Source of the DNA: Caulobacter mirabilis
GTDB lineage: Bacteria; Pseudomonadota; Alphaproteobacteria; Caulobacterales; Caulobacteraceae
Reading direction: 5' to 3'
Assembly: GCF_002749615.1 (NCBI RefSeq)
Contig: NZ_CP024201.1
Location: 4,011,001-4,075,000 of the forward strand
DNA length: 64,000 bases
Below, piece by piece: positions 8,521 through 17,828 of this stretch. The notes beneath the pieces were generated by a model. The model was given only the letters and a program-made list of their open reading frames with translations. It did no database searches and had not been told where the DNA came from. The stretch's first letter is position 1. Every line of letters starts with the position of its first letter. The position numbers and the translations under genes were made by a program.

Positions 8521-9312
8521 CTAGGCCCAATCGATCGCGCGGACAGCGGCGGCATAGCCGCGGCTGACCGGCGCGGTCAGGCCGCCGACCAGGACCAGGT
8601 CGCCGCGCCCTCGTCGCCACAGAGCCTCCTCCACCGCCGATCGCGCCACCCACCAGGATCTGTGCGTCTGCAGGCCGTCCATGGCTTCCAGCGCCTGCAA
8701 GGCGTCGGCGAACCGCATCAGCAGCAGCGCGTCGCCCGCATCGGTATGGACGCGCAGGTAGTGGTCCTCGGCCTGGACCGCCAGCAGGCGGGCCCGCGCC
8801 AGCCGGGGCGGCAGCTTCTCGCGCAGCAGGGGCGGCGGAGCGGCCTCGGGCGGCGTCGGAGCGGGCGTCGCCGGCCGCAGCGCTCGCCGGGCGGTCCAGG
8901 CCATCGCCACCAGCGGGATGCAGATGATGGTGACCTGCGGATAGAGCCGGACCAGGCTCTTGAACGAGGCGTGTCCGGAATACAGCGCCACCGCCGTAAA
9001 CATCACGATCACCGTGGACGGCGCGGCCATGGCCAGGACCAGGACCGGCGCCCGTAGCCAGGGCCGGTTCGCCAGCAGCGGCCAGCGCTCCAGCCAGGGC
9101 TCGATGGCGCCGCCGCAGGCCCCGCCCGCCACCAGCACGAAGATCCAGTAGGCCAGCCGGCGATCCAGATCGATCTGGTCGCTGTCGAAGGCGCCGATCA
9201 GCGCCAGGAACAGGCCGATGAGCGCCAGCACCGAAAGCTCCGCCAACCCCAGATGGCCGACAAGCGGTCGGGTGAGGGCGGCGATCGCCGGGTGCTTCGC
9301 GCGCTGCGTCAT
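8521..9312 (-). CDS. membrane-bound LytTR-domain transcriptional regulator
   Basis: 263 aa from the ATG giving MTQRAKHPAIAALTRP; a GTG/ATG further upstream adds only residues without similarity. About four membrane helices occupy residues 25-155, then a proline-rich linker, then a LytTR DNA-binding domain (about 170-262) with the typical LLAVQAEDHYLRVHT and the THRSWWVARSAV stretch. LytTR proteins of this layout are membrane-anchored one-component regulators in alphaproteobacteria. No partner or target is visible nearby. Confidence 0.85.
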   Translation of the reverse strand: MTQRAKHPAIAALTRPLVGHLGLAELSVLALIGLFLALIGAFDSDQIDLDRRLAYWIFVLVAGGACGGAIEPWLERWPLLANRPWLRAPVLVLAMAAPSTVIVMFTAVALYSGHASFKSLVRLYPQVTIICIPLVAMAWTARRALRPATPAPTPPEAAPPPLLREKLPPRLARARLLAVQAEDHYLRVHTDAGDALLLMRFADALQALEAMDGLQTHRSWWVARSAVEEALWRRGRGDLVLVGGLTAPVSRGYAAAVRAIDWA

Positions 9313-9455
9313 GGGGCGATGAGTAGCCGACTTCGCGCCGACGCCAAGCCCCGTCCCCATTCGCGAAGCCGGCGGCGCCAACCGCGAAGAGGCCGTTGCC
9401 GAGGCCGGCTCGGGCTGGGAGCGGAAGGCCTCATCTCCTCCCGACGAGTTCCTTC

Positions 9456-10070
9456 ATGCCCATCGTTCTCTCCCGTTCCGCCCAGGCCCTGGCCGCCCTT
9501 CTGGCCGTCGCCGTGGGGCTGTTCTCCTTCCGCTACCTGCTGCCCGAGATCCCGCTCGCCGCGCCGGACGTGGTCGCCAACCGCTTCGCCCACCTGGCTC
9601 TGCCGATACACGCCGGCCTCGGCGCGGCGGCGCTGATCCTGGGGCCGTTCCAGTTCATCAGACGGCGCGACGGCCGGCGCGCACGCTGGCACCGCCTGAC
9701 GGGCGCGCTCTATATGGCCGCCTGCCTCGGCTCGGCGCCCGCGGGGCTGATTCTGGCGCTTGGCGCCACGGCGGGCCCGATCGCCACGGCCGGGTTCGGC
9801 CTGCTGGCGATCATCTGGTTCTGGGTCAACGCGCAGGGCCTGCGCGCGGCGCTGGCCGGGCGCTACGCCGAGCACGGCCGCTGGATGGTCCGCAGCTTCG
9901 CCCTGACCTTCGCGGCGGTCACCTTGCGCCTGTACCTGCCGCTGGGCGCCCTTCTGCCCGTGGCCAGCGTCGACGCCTATCGCGCCATCGCCTTCCTGGC
10001 CTGGGTTCCGAACCTGCTCGTCGCCGAGCTGTGGCTCAGTTCCCGTCTTCGAGCAGCCGCCGGGCGATGA
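9456..10070 (+). CDS. DUF2306 integral membrane protein
   Basis: 204 aa with about six membrane segments. Conserved DUF2306 features include GPFQFIRRRDGRRARWHRLTG between helices 2 and 3, and the RYAEHGRWMVRSFALTFAAV stretch with a histidine. Start at the ATG giving MPIVLSRSAQALAALL; the upstream extension is not membrane-like. The family has conserved histidines that suggest haem or metal binding, but its role is not established. The 3' end overlaps the convergent acyl-CoA dehydrogenase gene by 35 bp. Confidence 0.8.
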   Translation: MPIVLSRSAQALAALLAVAVGLFSFRYLLPEIPLAAPDVVANRFAHLALPIHAGLGAAALILGPFQFIRRRDGRRARWHRLTGALYMAACLGSAPAGLILALGATAGPIATAGFGLLAIIWFWVNAQGLRAALAGRYAEHGRWMVRSFALTFAAVTLRLYLPLGALLPVASVDAYRAIAFLAWVPNLLVAELWLSSRLRAAAGR

Positions 10071-11724
10071 CCTGAGCCTGGATCTCGCCCGCGCCCTCGA
10101 AGATGTTGAGGATGCGGGCGTCGGCCAGCACGCGGCTGACCTCGTACTCCATGGCGAAGCCGTTGCCGCCGTGGATCTGCAGGGCGTTGTCGGCGGCCGC
10201 CCAGGCGACCCGCGCGGCGACCAGCTTGGCCATCCCGGCCTCCAGGTCGCAGCGCTTGCCCTCATCCTTCTGGCGGGCGGCGTAGTAGGTCAGCTGGCGC
10301 ACGCCCATGATCTCGGCCGCCATCATCGCCAGCTTGTTGGCCACCCGAGGGAAGCCGAAGATCGGGCCGCCGAACTGCTTGCGGTCGAGGGCGTAGTTCA
10401 GCCCCAGCTCCAGTCCTCGCTGAGCCACGCCGATGGCGCGGGCGGCGGTCTGGATGCGGGCGCTCTCGAAGGTGGCCATCAGCTGCTTGAAGCCTTGCCC
10501 CTCGACGCCGCCGAGCAGGTTCTCCGCCGGGACGGTGAAGCCGTCGAAGCCGATCTCGTACTCCTTCATGCCGCGGTAGCCGATCACCCCGATCTCGCCG
10601 CCGCTCATGCCGGGGGTCGGGAACGGCTGGGCGTCGTCGCCGCGCAGCTTGGGCGCCAGCAGCATCGACAGGCCGCGGTAGTCGGCGGTGTCGGGATCGG
10701 TCCGGACCAGCAGCGTCATGACGTCGGCGCGGGCCGCGTGGGTGATCCAAGTCTTGGCGCCGGTCACCACGTACCGGTCGCCGTCGCGCACCGCCCGGGT
10801 GCGCAGGCTGCCCAGGTCCGAGCCCGTGTTGGGCTCGGTGAACACCGCCGTCGGCAGGATCTCGGCCGCGGCGATCTTGGGCAGCCAATAGTCCTTCTGT
10901 TCCGGCGTGCCGTTGGCCAGGATCAGCTCGCCGGCGATCTCCGACCGGGTGCCCAGCGAGCCGACGCCGATCCAGGCGCGGCTCAGCTCCTCGGACACCA
11001 CGCACATGGCCGTCTTGCCCAGGCCCGCGCCGCCGTAGTCCTCCGGCAGGGTCAGGCCGAACACGCCCAGCTGGCCGAGCTCCTGCAGCAGCTCCAGCGG
11101 GATCAGTTCGTCCTTCAGGTGCCACTCATGAGCGTGCGGGACGACCTTCTCCTCGGCGAAGGCGTGGAACTGGTCGCGGATCATCTCGAAGACGTCGTCC
11201 AGGCCGGTGGCCTCGACCGTGGACTTTCCGCGCGCGTCGGCGATCAGCTGAGCGATCCGGGTCTTCACCGCCTGGCCGCCGCCGGTGGTCATCAGCGTGA
11301 TCAGAGCCGGCGCGAACAGGCGGTTCATCACCTCGCGATCGGCGGTCAGGTCGGCCGGACGGATGATCTCGCCCTGATTCATCGGAATGCCGCCGACCAG
11401 CTGAGCGGCGTACTCGGCGAACAGCAGCTGGGCGAGCAGGGCCTCGGTCTCGCCGAACGCGCCGTCGGCGGTCAGGCGCTCGGCCCAGCCGGCGACCTGG
11501 TTCAGCAGCTCGGCGTAGGAGGCGTACCAGCCGTAGCCGTGCACGGCGTGTTGTTCGGCGTCGGCCCGCTTGCGGTCGATCTTGCCGCCGGCGGAGATCT
11601 TCGCCTTCACCGCCCCCTTGGCCTCGGCCACGAAGACCCCGGCGGCGTCGGCGGCCTCGCGCAGCAGCGGGACCAGTCCCGGCAGGACCAGGTCTTCGGC
11701 GGCGGACTGGGCGGCGGCGCTCAT
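10036..11724 (-). CDS. mcd: acyl-CoA dehydrogenase, probable (2S)-methylsuccinyl-CoA dehydrogenase
   Basis: 562 aa, about 170 residues longer than standard acyl-CoA dehydrogenases. The extra N-terminal domain (residues 1-165, with EQHAVHGYGWYASYAELL and GGIPMNQGEIIRP) matches what I recall of methylsuccinyl-CoA dehydrogenases of the ethylmalonyl-CoA pathway. The core carries TAVFTEPNTGSDLGSLRT (FAD/substrate region), RKQFGGPIFGFPRVANKLA, IHGGNGFAMEYEVSRVLAD and the catalytic-base region NIFEGAGEIQ near the C-terminus. The reaction would be methylsuccinyl-CoA to mesaconyl-CoA with ETF as acceptor; etfBA lies 5 kb away. Substrate assignment is by recalled similarity; membership of the ACAD family is certain. 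Confidence 0.8.
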   Translation of the reverse strand: MSAAAQSAAEDLVLPGLVPLLREAADAAGVFVAEAKGAVKAKISAGGKIDRKRADAEQHAVHGYGWYASYAELLNQVAGWAERLTADGAFGETEALLAQLLFAEYAAQLVGGIPMNQGEIIRPADLTADREVMNRLFAPALITLMTTGGGQAVKTRIAQLIADARGKSTVEATGLDDVFEMIRDQFHAFAEEKVVPHAHEWHLKDELIPLELLQELGQLGVFGLTLPEDYGGAGLGKTAMCVVSEELSRAWIGVGSLGTRSEIAGELILANGTPEQKDYWLPKIAAAEILPTAVFTEPNTGSDLGSLRTRAVRDGDRYVVTGAKTWITHAARADVMTLLVRTDPDTADYRGLSMLLAPKLRGDDAQPFPTPGMSGGEIGVIGYRGMKEYEIGFDGFTVPAENLLGGVEGQGFKQLMATFESARIQTAARAIGVAQRGLELGLNYALDRKQFGGPIFGFPRVANKLAMMAAEIMGVRQLTYYAARQKDEGKRCDLEAGMAKLVAARVAWAAADNALQIHGGNGFAMEYEVSRVLADARILNIFEGAGEIQAQVIARRLLEDGN

Positions 11725-11872
11725 GGGCAGGACTCCCCGGATTATTGTTGCGTCGCACTATATTCGCTTCGCAGATGCACACAATCAGGCGACGCCGGGG
11801 AGGAATTTGCCTCACGCGCCCCGCCGCCTATGGTGACGGCCAGCATCATCACATCGCCCCGGGAGGCCCGCC

Positions 11873-12499
11873 TTGCTCGTCGTCCATCACCTCAACGAGT
11901 CGCGCTCCCAGCGCATCCTCTGGCTGCTGGAGGAGCTGGGCGTCCCGTACGATATCCGCTTCCACCAGCGCAACGCCGAGACCCGGCTGGCCCCGCCGGA
12001 GCTGATCGACATCCACCCCCTGGGCAAGTCGCCGGTGATCACCGATAACGGCCGGGTCGTGCACGAGTCCGGCGCGATCATCGACTACGTCATCCGGCGC
12101 CACGGCGACGGCCGCCTGGCGCCCGATCCGGCGAGCCCCGACTACGACGTCTATCAGCAGTGGCTCCACTACGCCGAGGGCAGCGCCATGCTGCCGCTGA
12201 TGCTGTTCATGTACGTCGCCCGCCTGGGCGAGGCCGGCGCGCCGCTGCACCCCCGCATCGAGAGCGAGATCGCCAACCACATGTCCTTCGTCGAGGGGGC
12301 GCTGGAGGGGCGGGACTATCTGCTCGGCGCCAACCTGTCCGGCGCGGACATCCAGATGAGCTTCGTGCCCGAGGTGCTGAAGGCGTTCGGCAAGCTGGCC
12401 GCCTATCCGAACATGGCCGCCTGGATCGAGCGCCTGCACGCGCGGCCGGCGTGGAAGGCGGCCCTGGACAAAGGCGGGCCCTACGCGCTGGGGCGGTGA
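11873..12499 (+). CDS. glutathione S-transferase family protein
   Basis: 208 aa from a TTG start preceded by GGGAGG. The thioredoxin-fold N-terminal domain (1-80) begins LVVHHLNESRSQRILWLLEE and holds the cis-proline region GKSPVITDNG and the glutathione-binding VHESGAIIDYV. The all-alpha C-terminal domain follows, with SGADIQMSF and YPNMAAWIERLHARPAWKAAL. The exact class and substrate cannot be read from sequence; an R-S-Q-R motif lies where the catalytic Ser/Tyr is usually found. It is divergent from the acyl-CoA dehydrogenase gene. Confidence 0.92.
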   Translation: MLVVHHLNESRSQRILWLLEELGVPYDIRFHQRNAETRLAPPELIDIHPLGKSPVITDNGRVVHESGAIIDYVIRRHGDGRLAPDPASPDYDVYQQWLHYAEGSAMLPLMLFMYVARLGEAGAPLHPRIESEIANHMSFVEGALEGRDYLLGANLSGADIQMSFVPEVLKAFGKLAAYPNMAAWIERLHARPAWKAALDKGGPYALGR

Positions 12500-12505
12500 G
12501 GCGTT

Positions 12506-12590
12506 GGGGACATGCTCCCGCAGGGTGCGTGTCCCCCTACTTAGATGGCGGATCGACGGGGACACGCACCGCTTCGCGGAGCATGTCCCC
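12506..12590. repeat. family A REP-like palindrome pair (copy 1)
   Basis: Unit 1 (12506-12536) has arms GGGGACATGC and GCGTGTCCCC around a variable centre. Unit 2 (12558-12590) is the same element in reverse orientation. Both units are themselves imperfect palindromes, so the pair can fold into hairpins on either strand. It lies between the convergent GST and hydrolase genes. Other pairs are at 17737-17821 and 20960-21035. Confidence 0.85.
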
Positions 12591-12600
12591 GGCCTCCCCC

Positions 12601-13371
12601 TCACATCTCGTCCAGATAGCCGTCCAGGAAGTCGAATACGGTCGCCTTCAGCAGACCGTGCGGGATGGCGTTGAAATGGTCGCAGCCGGCCAGGGTCACC
12701 GCCTTGGCGCCGCGAATGACGTCGGCCAGCGCCTGCGGGTCGCCCGCGAGTTCATCGCGAGTCCCCGCCACGATCAGCGTCGGCGCGCGCACCGCCAGCA
12801 GGTCGTCGGCGGTAAAGCCGCGGGGCGGAGTCCGCGCCAGGGCGGCCAGGGCCAGGCGGTCCTCGCCCTGCTCGTCGGCGAACTGACGGAAGCTGCGCAA
12901 CAGGGGCTCGGCGATCGCGGCGGGGTCATCGGCCTCCATCGCCTCGGCCGTGATGTCGCCCGGCGGCGGCGGCTCCAGCAGCCGCCCGCCGACGCCGCCC
13001 AGCACCAGGTAGCCGACCCGCTCATGGGCCTGCAGCGCCATAGCCAGCGCCAACCGCGCGCCCATCGAATAGCCGAACACGTTGGCCCACTCGACGCCGA
13101 GATGATCCAGCAGCCCGACGATGTCGCCGAGCATGAGGTCGCGGTCGTAGGCGGCCGGATCATGCGGCTTGCCGCTCTCGCCATGTCCACGCAGGTCGAG
13201 GGCGATCAGCCGCTGCCCCCGCTGGGCGAGCGCCGCATACCAGCCGGTCCGCTTCCAGCCCTCCTGCCGATTGGAGACGAAGCCGTGGATCAGGAGGAAG
13301 GGCGCCCCATCCGGAGGACCGATATCGTCATAGGCGATGACGACGCCGTCAGCGGCTGTGTACTCCGGCAT
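12601..13371 (-). CDS. alpha/beta-fold hydrolase
   Basis: 256 aa from the ATG giving MPEYTAADGVVIAYDDIG. The oxyanion-hole motif LIHGF is near residue 28, the nucleophile elbow GYSMG at 100-104 (Ser102), the acid in VAGTRDE (Asp206), and the base His232 in CDHFNAIPH, a complete triad. A lid region lies between about 130 and 190. Esterase, lipase or C-C hydrolase activity cannot be told apart. It stands alone on its strand beside a REP pair. Confidence 0.9.
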   Translation of the reverse strand: MPEYTAADGVVIAYDDIGPPDGAPFLLIHGFVSNRQEGWKRTGWYAALAQRGQRLIALDLRGHGESGKPHDPAAYDRDLMLGDIVGLLDHLGVEWANVFGYSMGARLALAMALQAHERVGYLVLGGVGGRLLEPPPPGDITAEAMEADDPAAIAEPLLRSFRQFADEQGEDRLALAALARTPPRGFTADDLLAVRAPTLIVAGTRDELAGDPQALADVIRGAKAVTLAGCDHFNAIPHGLLKATVFDFLDGYLDEM

Positions 13372-13461
13372 CACGCCCCTCCTCGCCCGCCCGCGCGCTC
13401 GCGGCGCGGTTGACGGCCAGCCTGCCGTCACAGGCTCGGCGGTCAAGCCCAAACCGCCAGG

Positions 13462-14958
13462 TCAGCGCCTGGCGTCGATCCCGGCGATCCAGGCCTCGAC
13501 GCCGGCGGTGTCCGACAGCGCGCCCTTCCATTCGTAGGCCGGAACGGCGGTGACGTTCGAGCCGCGCGCCCGGCCGCGATAGACCTTCATCGGCACGACG
13601 ACCTTGGCCCGCATGCTCGGCAGGAACTGCTCCCGGACGTCCATGTAGAGGGTGTCCGCCGAGGTCTCCTGCCCGACCTGAACGCCGCCGAGGGCCTTGA
13701 GCAGATCCACGGCGTCGAGGCAGGCGGAGGCGCAGCCGTAGTCCGTCAGGATGTAGACCCGGGCCTTCATGGCCGTGACGGCGTCCTTCGGCGCCGCGGA
13801 GGCTTCGCCGCCGCCCTGGCGCCACAGCGCCTGCCCACGTGCGCGCGCGCCCTTCATGCCGTTCTCGAGCTCCTCGAACCAGGTCCTGAGGCGAGCATCG
13901 CTTACGAACTGCTCCCGATAGGCGGCGATGGCCTTGATGTTGTTCACGGAGGTCCGCCAGTCGACGCCCGTCGACCGCTCCGCCTTGGCGTCCACCCAAG
14001 CCTCGCCCCACAGGATGCGGGTGACGGCGGCGCTCCACTCCGATGAGCCGCCGTTGTTGCCGCGCAGATCGAAGACCACGACCTTCGACGCCCGGATCGC
14101 GTCCGCCTGGCTCTCGATCCTGGCCTGGAGCGCCGTCAGCGCCTTGCCGTCGTCGCTGGCGGGGTCGGATTCGAACGAGCCCCAACCGACCCAATAGCCG
14201 TCGGCCCCGTAGGCGCGGAGCTCGAGCGGCGCGAAGTAGCGCGGGCTGCGGGCGGCGGCGAACCCCTCGTCGCGCACCTCGGTCGGCAGGTCGCGCCAGG
14301 CCAACGGATAGGTCCGCTCGGCGCCGTCGACCTGGAAGACGCAACGCTCCGGTCGCCGGACGTAGGGGTTCATCTGGTCGACGAACAGGGACGAGGCGTA
14401 GGTCACCCGCCGCGACCGCAGGTTCCAGCGCCCCGCGCCCTTGCCGATGAAGTCGGCCGCGAAGGCGTCGGCCGGACGCCCGTCGCAGGAGGTCAGGACC
14501 GCCCCGACCGGCGGAGCGGCGGGATCTCGATTGAACGCCACGACATAGCGGCCGCCCTCAAGCGCGGTCAGGAACCCCGGCCAGCGCGAACGCCATGCAT
14601 GCCCCATCGGGGCGTGTTCGTAGAGGGTGAGATGCCCGTCGTTGAACGAGGCCTGGTACTCGTTCAGGGCGAAGTACCAGTCCTCGTAGCGCTTGGCGGT
14701 CTTGGCCCGCTTCAGCGCCGTCGTCAGGCCGCCCTTCAGCACCGCCTTGAAGCCCGGGTTCTCGACGTCGACCGGGCCCGGATGCGACTCGGCGACGATG
14801 TCGTGGAAGGCGCGGGCGTCTTCCGCCAAGGCCTTCCCCCAGTCCGCCGGAGCCGGCGGGGGCGGGGCCGCGGCGGGCGGGGGCGTCTGCGCCAGCGAGG
14901 CCGACGCCAGGGCGCCGACAAGGGCGGCGGAAAGGACGGAAAGTCTGTGACGCGACAT
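13462..14958 (-). CDS. exported S41-family peptidase-like protein
   Basis: 498 aa. Signal peptide with probable cleavage after SLAQ (residue 24), then a proline-rich linker. The tail-specific protease core has VFDLRGNNGG (about 295-304) and TDYGCASACLDAVDLL, where Ser411 sits at the nucleophile position of S41 peptidases. No clear PDZ domain is visible. It is likely periplasmic. The start codon is 6 nt from a 14-bp GC stem that includes its Shine-Dalgarno AGGGGG. It lies 66 bp downstream of thrS on the same strand. Confidence 0.85.
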   Translation of the reverse strand: MSRHRLSVLSAALVGALASASLAQTPPPAAAPPPPAPADWGKALAEDARAFHDIVAESHPGPVDVENPGFKAVLKGGLTTALKRAKTAKRYEDWYFALNEYQASFNDGHLTLYEHAPMGHAWRSRWPGFLTALEGGRYVVAFNRDPAAPPVGAVLTSCDGRPADAFAADFIGKGAGRWNLRSRRVTYASSLFVDQMNPYVRRPERCVFQVDGAERTYPLAWRDLPTEVRDEGFAAARSPRYFAPLELRAYGADGYWVGWGSFESDPASDDGKALTALQARIESQADAIRASKVVVFDLRGNNGGSSEWSAAVTRILWGEAWVDAKAERSTGVDWRTSVNNIKAIAAYREQFVSDARLRTWFEELENGMKGARARGQALWRQGGGEASAAPKDAVTAMKARVYILTDYGCASACLDAVDLLKALGGVQVGQETSADTLYMDVREQFLPSMRAKVVVPMKVYRGRARGSNVTAVPAYEWKGALSDTAGVEAWIAGIDARR

Positions 14959-14964
14959 GGAACA

Positions 14965-15002
14965 CCCCCTGCCCGGCCACCTTCGCAGGGCCGGGCAGGG
15001 GG
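14965..15002 (-). promoter_or_regulatory. SD-sequestering hairpin between thrS and the S41 peptidase gene
   Basis: On the minus strand the arm CCCCCTGCCCGGCC, a 10-nt loop and the arm GGCCGGGCAGGGGG form a perfect 14-bp stem. The second arm ends with AGGGGG, the best ribosome binding site for the S41 gene, whose ATG follows after TGTTCC. No U-run follows, so this is a poor intrinsic terminator for thrS and a good candidate for translational control or coupling. Confidence 0.6.
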
Positions 15003-15024
15003 CGCCACTTAATCCGCAGTAACG

Positions 15025-16962
15025 TCAGCCGAGCAGGTCGGGCGGGGTCGCTTCCGCGGCCAGGATGGCGACGGCCTCCTCGAGCGTGACCGTCTGCTGT
15101 TCCTGACTGCCCAGGCGGCGCAGGACGACCTTGCCCTCCTCGGCCTCCTTGCGGCCGACGACGGCGATGACCGGCACCTTGGCCACCGAGTGCTCGCGGA
15201 TCTTGTAGTTGATCTTCTCGTTGCGAAGATCGGACTCGACCCGCAGGCCCGCCGCCGTCAGCGCGGCGACGACCGTCTCGCCATACGCGTTGGCGTCCGA
15301 GGTGATCGGCGCGACCACGGCCTGGACCGGAGCCAGCCACAGCGGGAACTTGCCGCCGTAGTTCTCGATCATGATGCCGATGAAGCGCTCAAAGCTGCCC
15401 AGGATCGCCCGGTGCAGCATGACCGGACGCTGCTTCGAGCCATCCTCGGCCACGTACTCGGCGCCCAGGCGCTCGGGCAGGACATAGTCGAGCTGCAGCG
15501 TGCCGCAGGTCCACTCCCGGCCGATGGCGTCCTTGACGATGAAGTCGAGCTTGGGCGCGTAGAAGGCGCCGTCGCCCTCGGCGATGATCGGCTCGACCCC
15601 GGCCTGGCGGGCGGCGTCGGCGAGCATGCCCTCGGCGCGATCCCAGAACTCGTCCGAGCCGGCGCGAATCTCAGGCCGCGTGGCCAGGGCGATGTACTTG
15701 GTCTCCATGCCGAGGTCGGCGTGGATCATCTTCGTCAGGCGGATGAACCGTTCCGTCTCGTCGACGATCTGGTCCTCGCGGCAGAAGATATGGGCGTCGT
15801 CCTGCGTGAAGGCGCGCACCCGCATCAGGCCGTGCAGGGCCCCGGACGGCTCGTAGCGGTGGCAGGCGCCGAACTCGGCCATGCGCACCGGCAGCTCCTT
15901 GTACGACCGCTGGCCGACGTTCCAGATCTGCACGTGACCCGGGCAGTTCATCGGCTTCAGGGAGAGGATTTCGCCCTCGACCGTCTCGCAGACGAACATG
16001 TTCGGGCGGTACTTCTCCCAGTGGCCCGAGTTCTCCCAGAAGGTCTTGTCGAGCACCTGCGGCGTCTTGACCTCTATGTAGCCGGCCGCCTTCAGGCGAC
16101 GGCGCATGTAGGCTTCCAGCGTCTGCCACAGCGTCCAGCCCTTGGGGTGCCAGAACACCATGCCGCGGCCTTCCTCCTGCATGTGGAAGAGGTCCATGGC
16201 GCGGCCCAGCTTGCGGTGGTCGCGCTTCTCGGCCTCCTCCAGGCGCGTCAGATAGGCCTGAAGGTCGGCGTCATTGGCCCAGGCCGTGCCGTAGATGCGC
16301 TGCAGCTGGGCGTTGTTCTGGTCGCCGCGCCAGTAGGCGCCGGCCAGCTTCATCAGCTTGAAGGCCTTGCCCACCGCCTTGGTCGACGGCAGGTGCGGAC
16401 CGCGGCACAGGTCCGCCCAATTGCCTTGGCGATAGAGGGTTACGTCCTCGCCGACCGGGATGCTCTCGATGATCTCGGCCTTGTAGTCCTCGCCGATCGA
16501 CTTGAAGTGGGCGATGGCCTCGTCGCGGGCCCAGACCTCGCGCGTGATCTTCTCGTCGCGGTCGACGATCTCGGCCATGCGCTTCTCGATCGCGGCGAAG
16601 TCGTCCGTGCTGAACGGCTCATCGCGGGCGAAGTCGTAGTAGAAACCGTCCTCGACGTTCGGGCCGATCGTCACCTGGGTGCCGGGGAACAGCTCCTGCA
16701 CCGCCTCGGCCAGGACGTGGGCCGTGTCGTGGCGGATCGTGTCGAGCGCGTCCGGATCGTCGCGGCCGACCAGCTCGATCCTGCCGCCATTCGGAAGCGG
16801 GCGGTCGTAGTCGAGCAACTGGCCGTCCAGGCGGACCAGCAGGGTGCGCTTGGCCAGCGAGGGCGAGATGGAGTTGGCGACGTCGCGGCCCGAGGAGCCC
16901 TCGGGAAACTGTCGGACGGAGCCGTCGGGAAACTGAAGATCGATCATGGCGTCGGTTCGCAT
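15025..16962 (-). CDS. thrS: threonyl-tRNA synthetase
   Basis: 645 aa, normal length. It has an N-terminal TGS domain (1-60), a second editing-type domain with the [10 protein letters not shown] metal-binding helix and [10 protein letters not shown], and a class II catalytic core with [10 protein letters not shown] (zinc Cys) and [11 protein letters not shown] (motif 2). A C-terminal anticodon-binding domain occupies about 545-640. It charges tRNA-Thr in the cytoplasm. yidD lies upstream and overlaps its start by 19 bp. Confidence 0.98.
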   Translation of the reverse strand: MRTDAMIDLQFPDGSVRQFPEGSSGRDVANSISPSLAKRTLLVRLDGQLLDYDRPLPNGGRIELVGRDDPDALDTIRHDTAHVLAEAVQELFPGTQVTIGPNVEDGFYYDFARDEPFSTDDFAAIEKRMAEIVDRDEKITREVWARDEAIAHFKSIGEDYKAEIIESIPVGEDVTLYRQGNWADLCRGPHLPSTKAVGKAFKLMKLAGAYWRGDQNNAQLQRIYGTAWANDADLQAYLTRLEEAEKRDHRKLGRAMDLFHMQEEGRGMVFWHPKGWTLWQTLEAYMRRRLKAAGYIEVKTPQVLDKTFWENSGHWEKYRPNMFVCETVEGEILSLKPMNCPGHVQIWNVGQRSYKELPVRMAEFGACHRYEPSGALHGLMRVRAFTQDDAHIFCREDQIVDETERFIRLTKMIHADLGMETKYIALATRPEIRAGSDEFWDRAEGMLADAARQAGVEPIIAEGDGAFYAPKLDFIVKDAIGREWTCGTLQLDYVLPERLGAEYVAEDGSKQRPVMLHRAILGSFERFIGIMIENYGGKFPLWLAPVQAVVAPITSDANAYGETVVAALTAAGLRVESDLRNEKINYKIREHSVAKVPVIAVVGRKEAEEGKVVLRRLGSQEQQTVTLEEAVAILAAEATPPDLLG

Positions 16963-17186
16963 TTTCGCGGCGGGACCGGATCATAGCCGGAGCCGCCGAA
17001 GGGATGGCATTTGCACAGGCGCTTCGTCGTCAGCCAGCCTCCGACGAGCGGTCCGTGCGTGATCAGGGCCTCGCGCGCGTAATCCGAACAGGTCGGAAGA
17101 AAGCGGCACTGGCGCCCGATCAACGGGGACAGCGTCAGCTTGTAGGCGCGGTGCGCCACTGTAACGCTGCGTTCGTAGAGGTTCAT
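16944..17186 (-). CDS. yidD: membrane protein insertion efficiency factor YidD
   Basis: 80 aa from the ATG giving [20 protein letters not shown]. It has the family core [19 protein letters not shown] and the C-terminal [17 protein letters not shown]; the cysteines and amphipathic N-terminus are typical. It assists YidC-dependent membrane protein insertion. In many bacteria yidD sits in the rpmH-rnpA-yidD-yidC cluster; here it overlaps thrS instead, as is common in alphaproteobacteria. Confidence 0.93.
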   Translation of the reverse strand: MNLYERSVTVAHRAYKLTLSPLIGRQCRFLPTCSDYAREALITHGPLVGGWLTTKRLCKCHPFGGSGYDPVPPRKCEPTP

Positions 17187-17244
17187 GCCGACGCTTGCGT
17201 GGGTGAACGAGTCCCGGCGCTTATCGGCGCGCCAGCGCGCGCGA

Positions 17245-17712
17245 TCAAGCCGCGTCGGCGCCGCTAGTTCGCGTCGTGGCCAATTTGGACTGGGCCTGGC
17301 GGACGGCATCGACCGCGGCCTCGAACGCCAAAAGCGTCGAGGCGTAACGGGCGGGATAGTCCTTCACGGGCGCCAGCACGGCCAGATCCTCGAAACGGCC
17401 GACGGGCGCGGGCCCGCCGGATTTCAACATCGCTGCAAGCTGATCGCGCGCGGTTTCGATTTCGTCAAGGCTCGCGCCAAGGACGTGCCCGCCCAGCACC
17501 GACGCCGAAGCCTGGCCCAGAGCGCAGGCTTTGACGTCCTGGGCGAAGTCGGCGACCCGCCCCTCGGCGTCCAAAACCACGTCCACGACGATGCGGCTGC
17601 CGCACAGCTTGGCGTGCTTCTCCGACGAGCCCTGCGGCGCGTCGAGACGCCCGATCCGTGGAATGTTCGCGGTCAGGGTCAGGATCTTGGCGCTGTAGAG
17701 GTCGTCGATCAT
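17245..17712 (-). CDS. IscU/SufU-like iron-sulfur scaffold protein, third cysteine absent
   Basis: 155 aa. IscU-like N-terminus [18 protein letters not shown], first conserved cysteine at Cys37 (HAKLCGSR) and second at Cys63 ([13 protein letters not shown]). In the segment where IscU/SufU carries the third ligand cysteine (usually RIKCATL), this protein reads ARYASTL. The family is known for Fe-S cluster assembly or sulfur relay, but without the third ligand cluster assembly may differ. It is upstream of yidD on the same strand, with a 58-bp gap. Confidence 0.8.
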   Translation of the reverse strand: MIDDLYSAKILTLTANIPRIGRLDAPQGSSEKHAKLCGSRIVVDVVLDAEGRVADFAQDVKACALGQASASVLGGHVLGASLDEIETARDQLAAMLKSGGPAPVGRFEDLAVLAPVKDYPARYASTLLAFEAAVDAVRQAQSKLATTRTSGADAA

Positions 17713-17736
17713 GAAGCCTTATGTAGCAACGGCATC

Positions 17737-17821
17737 GGGGACATGCACCCGTCGGGTGCGTGTCCCCGTATCCGGGGCTCACCGAGAAAGGGGGACATGC
17801 TCCCGCAGGGTGCGTGTCCCC
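17737..17821. repeat. family A REP-like palindrome pair (copy 2)
   Basis: Two units in direct orientation, 17737-17767 and 17791-17821, both with arms GGGGACATGC and GCGTGTCCCC. The spacer contains CTCACCGAGAAAGG, closely related to the spacer of copy 3 (CCGAGAGAAAGG), so the pair plus spacer is the repeating module. Confidence 0.87.
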
Positions 17822-17828
17822 GGCTGTT

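Noticed and set aside
10171..12048. 625-aa plus-strand open frame
   Set aside because: Antisense of the acyl-CoA dehydrogenase gene and then out of frame in the GST gene.
15190..16986. 598-aa plus-strand open frame
   Set aside because: Antisense of thrS; no start context or domain.
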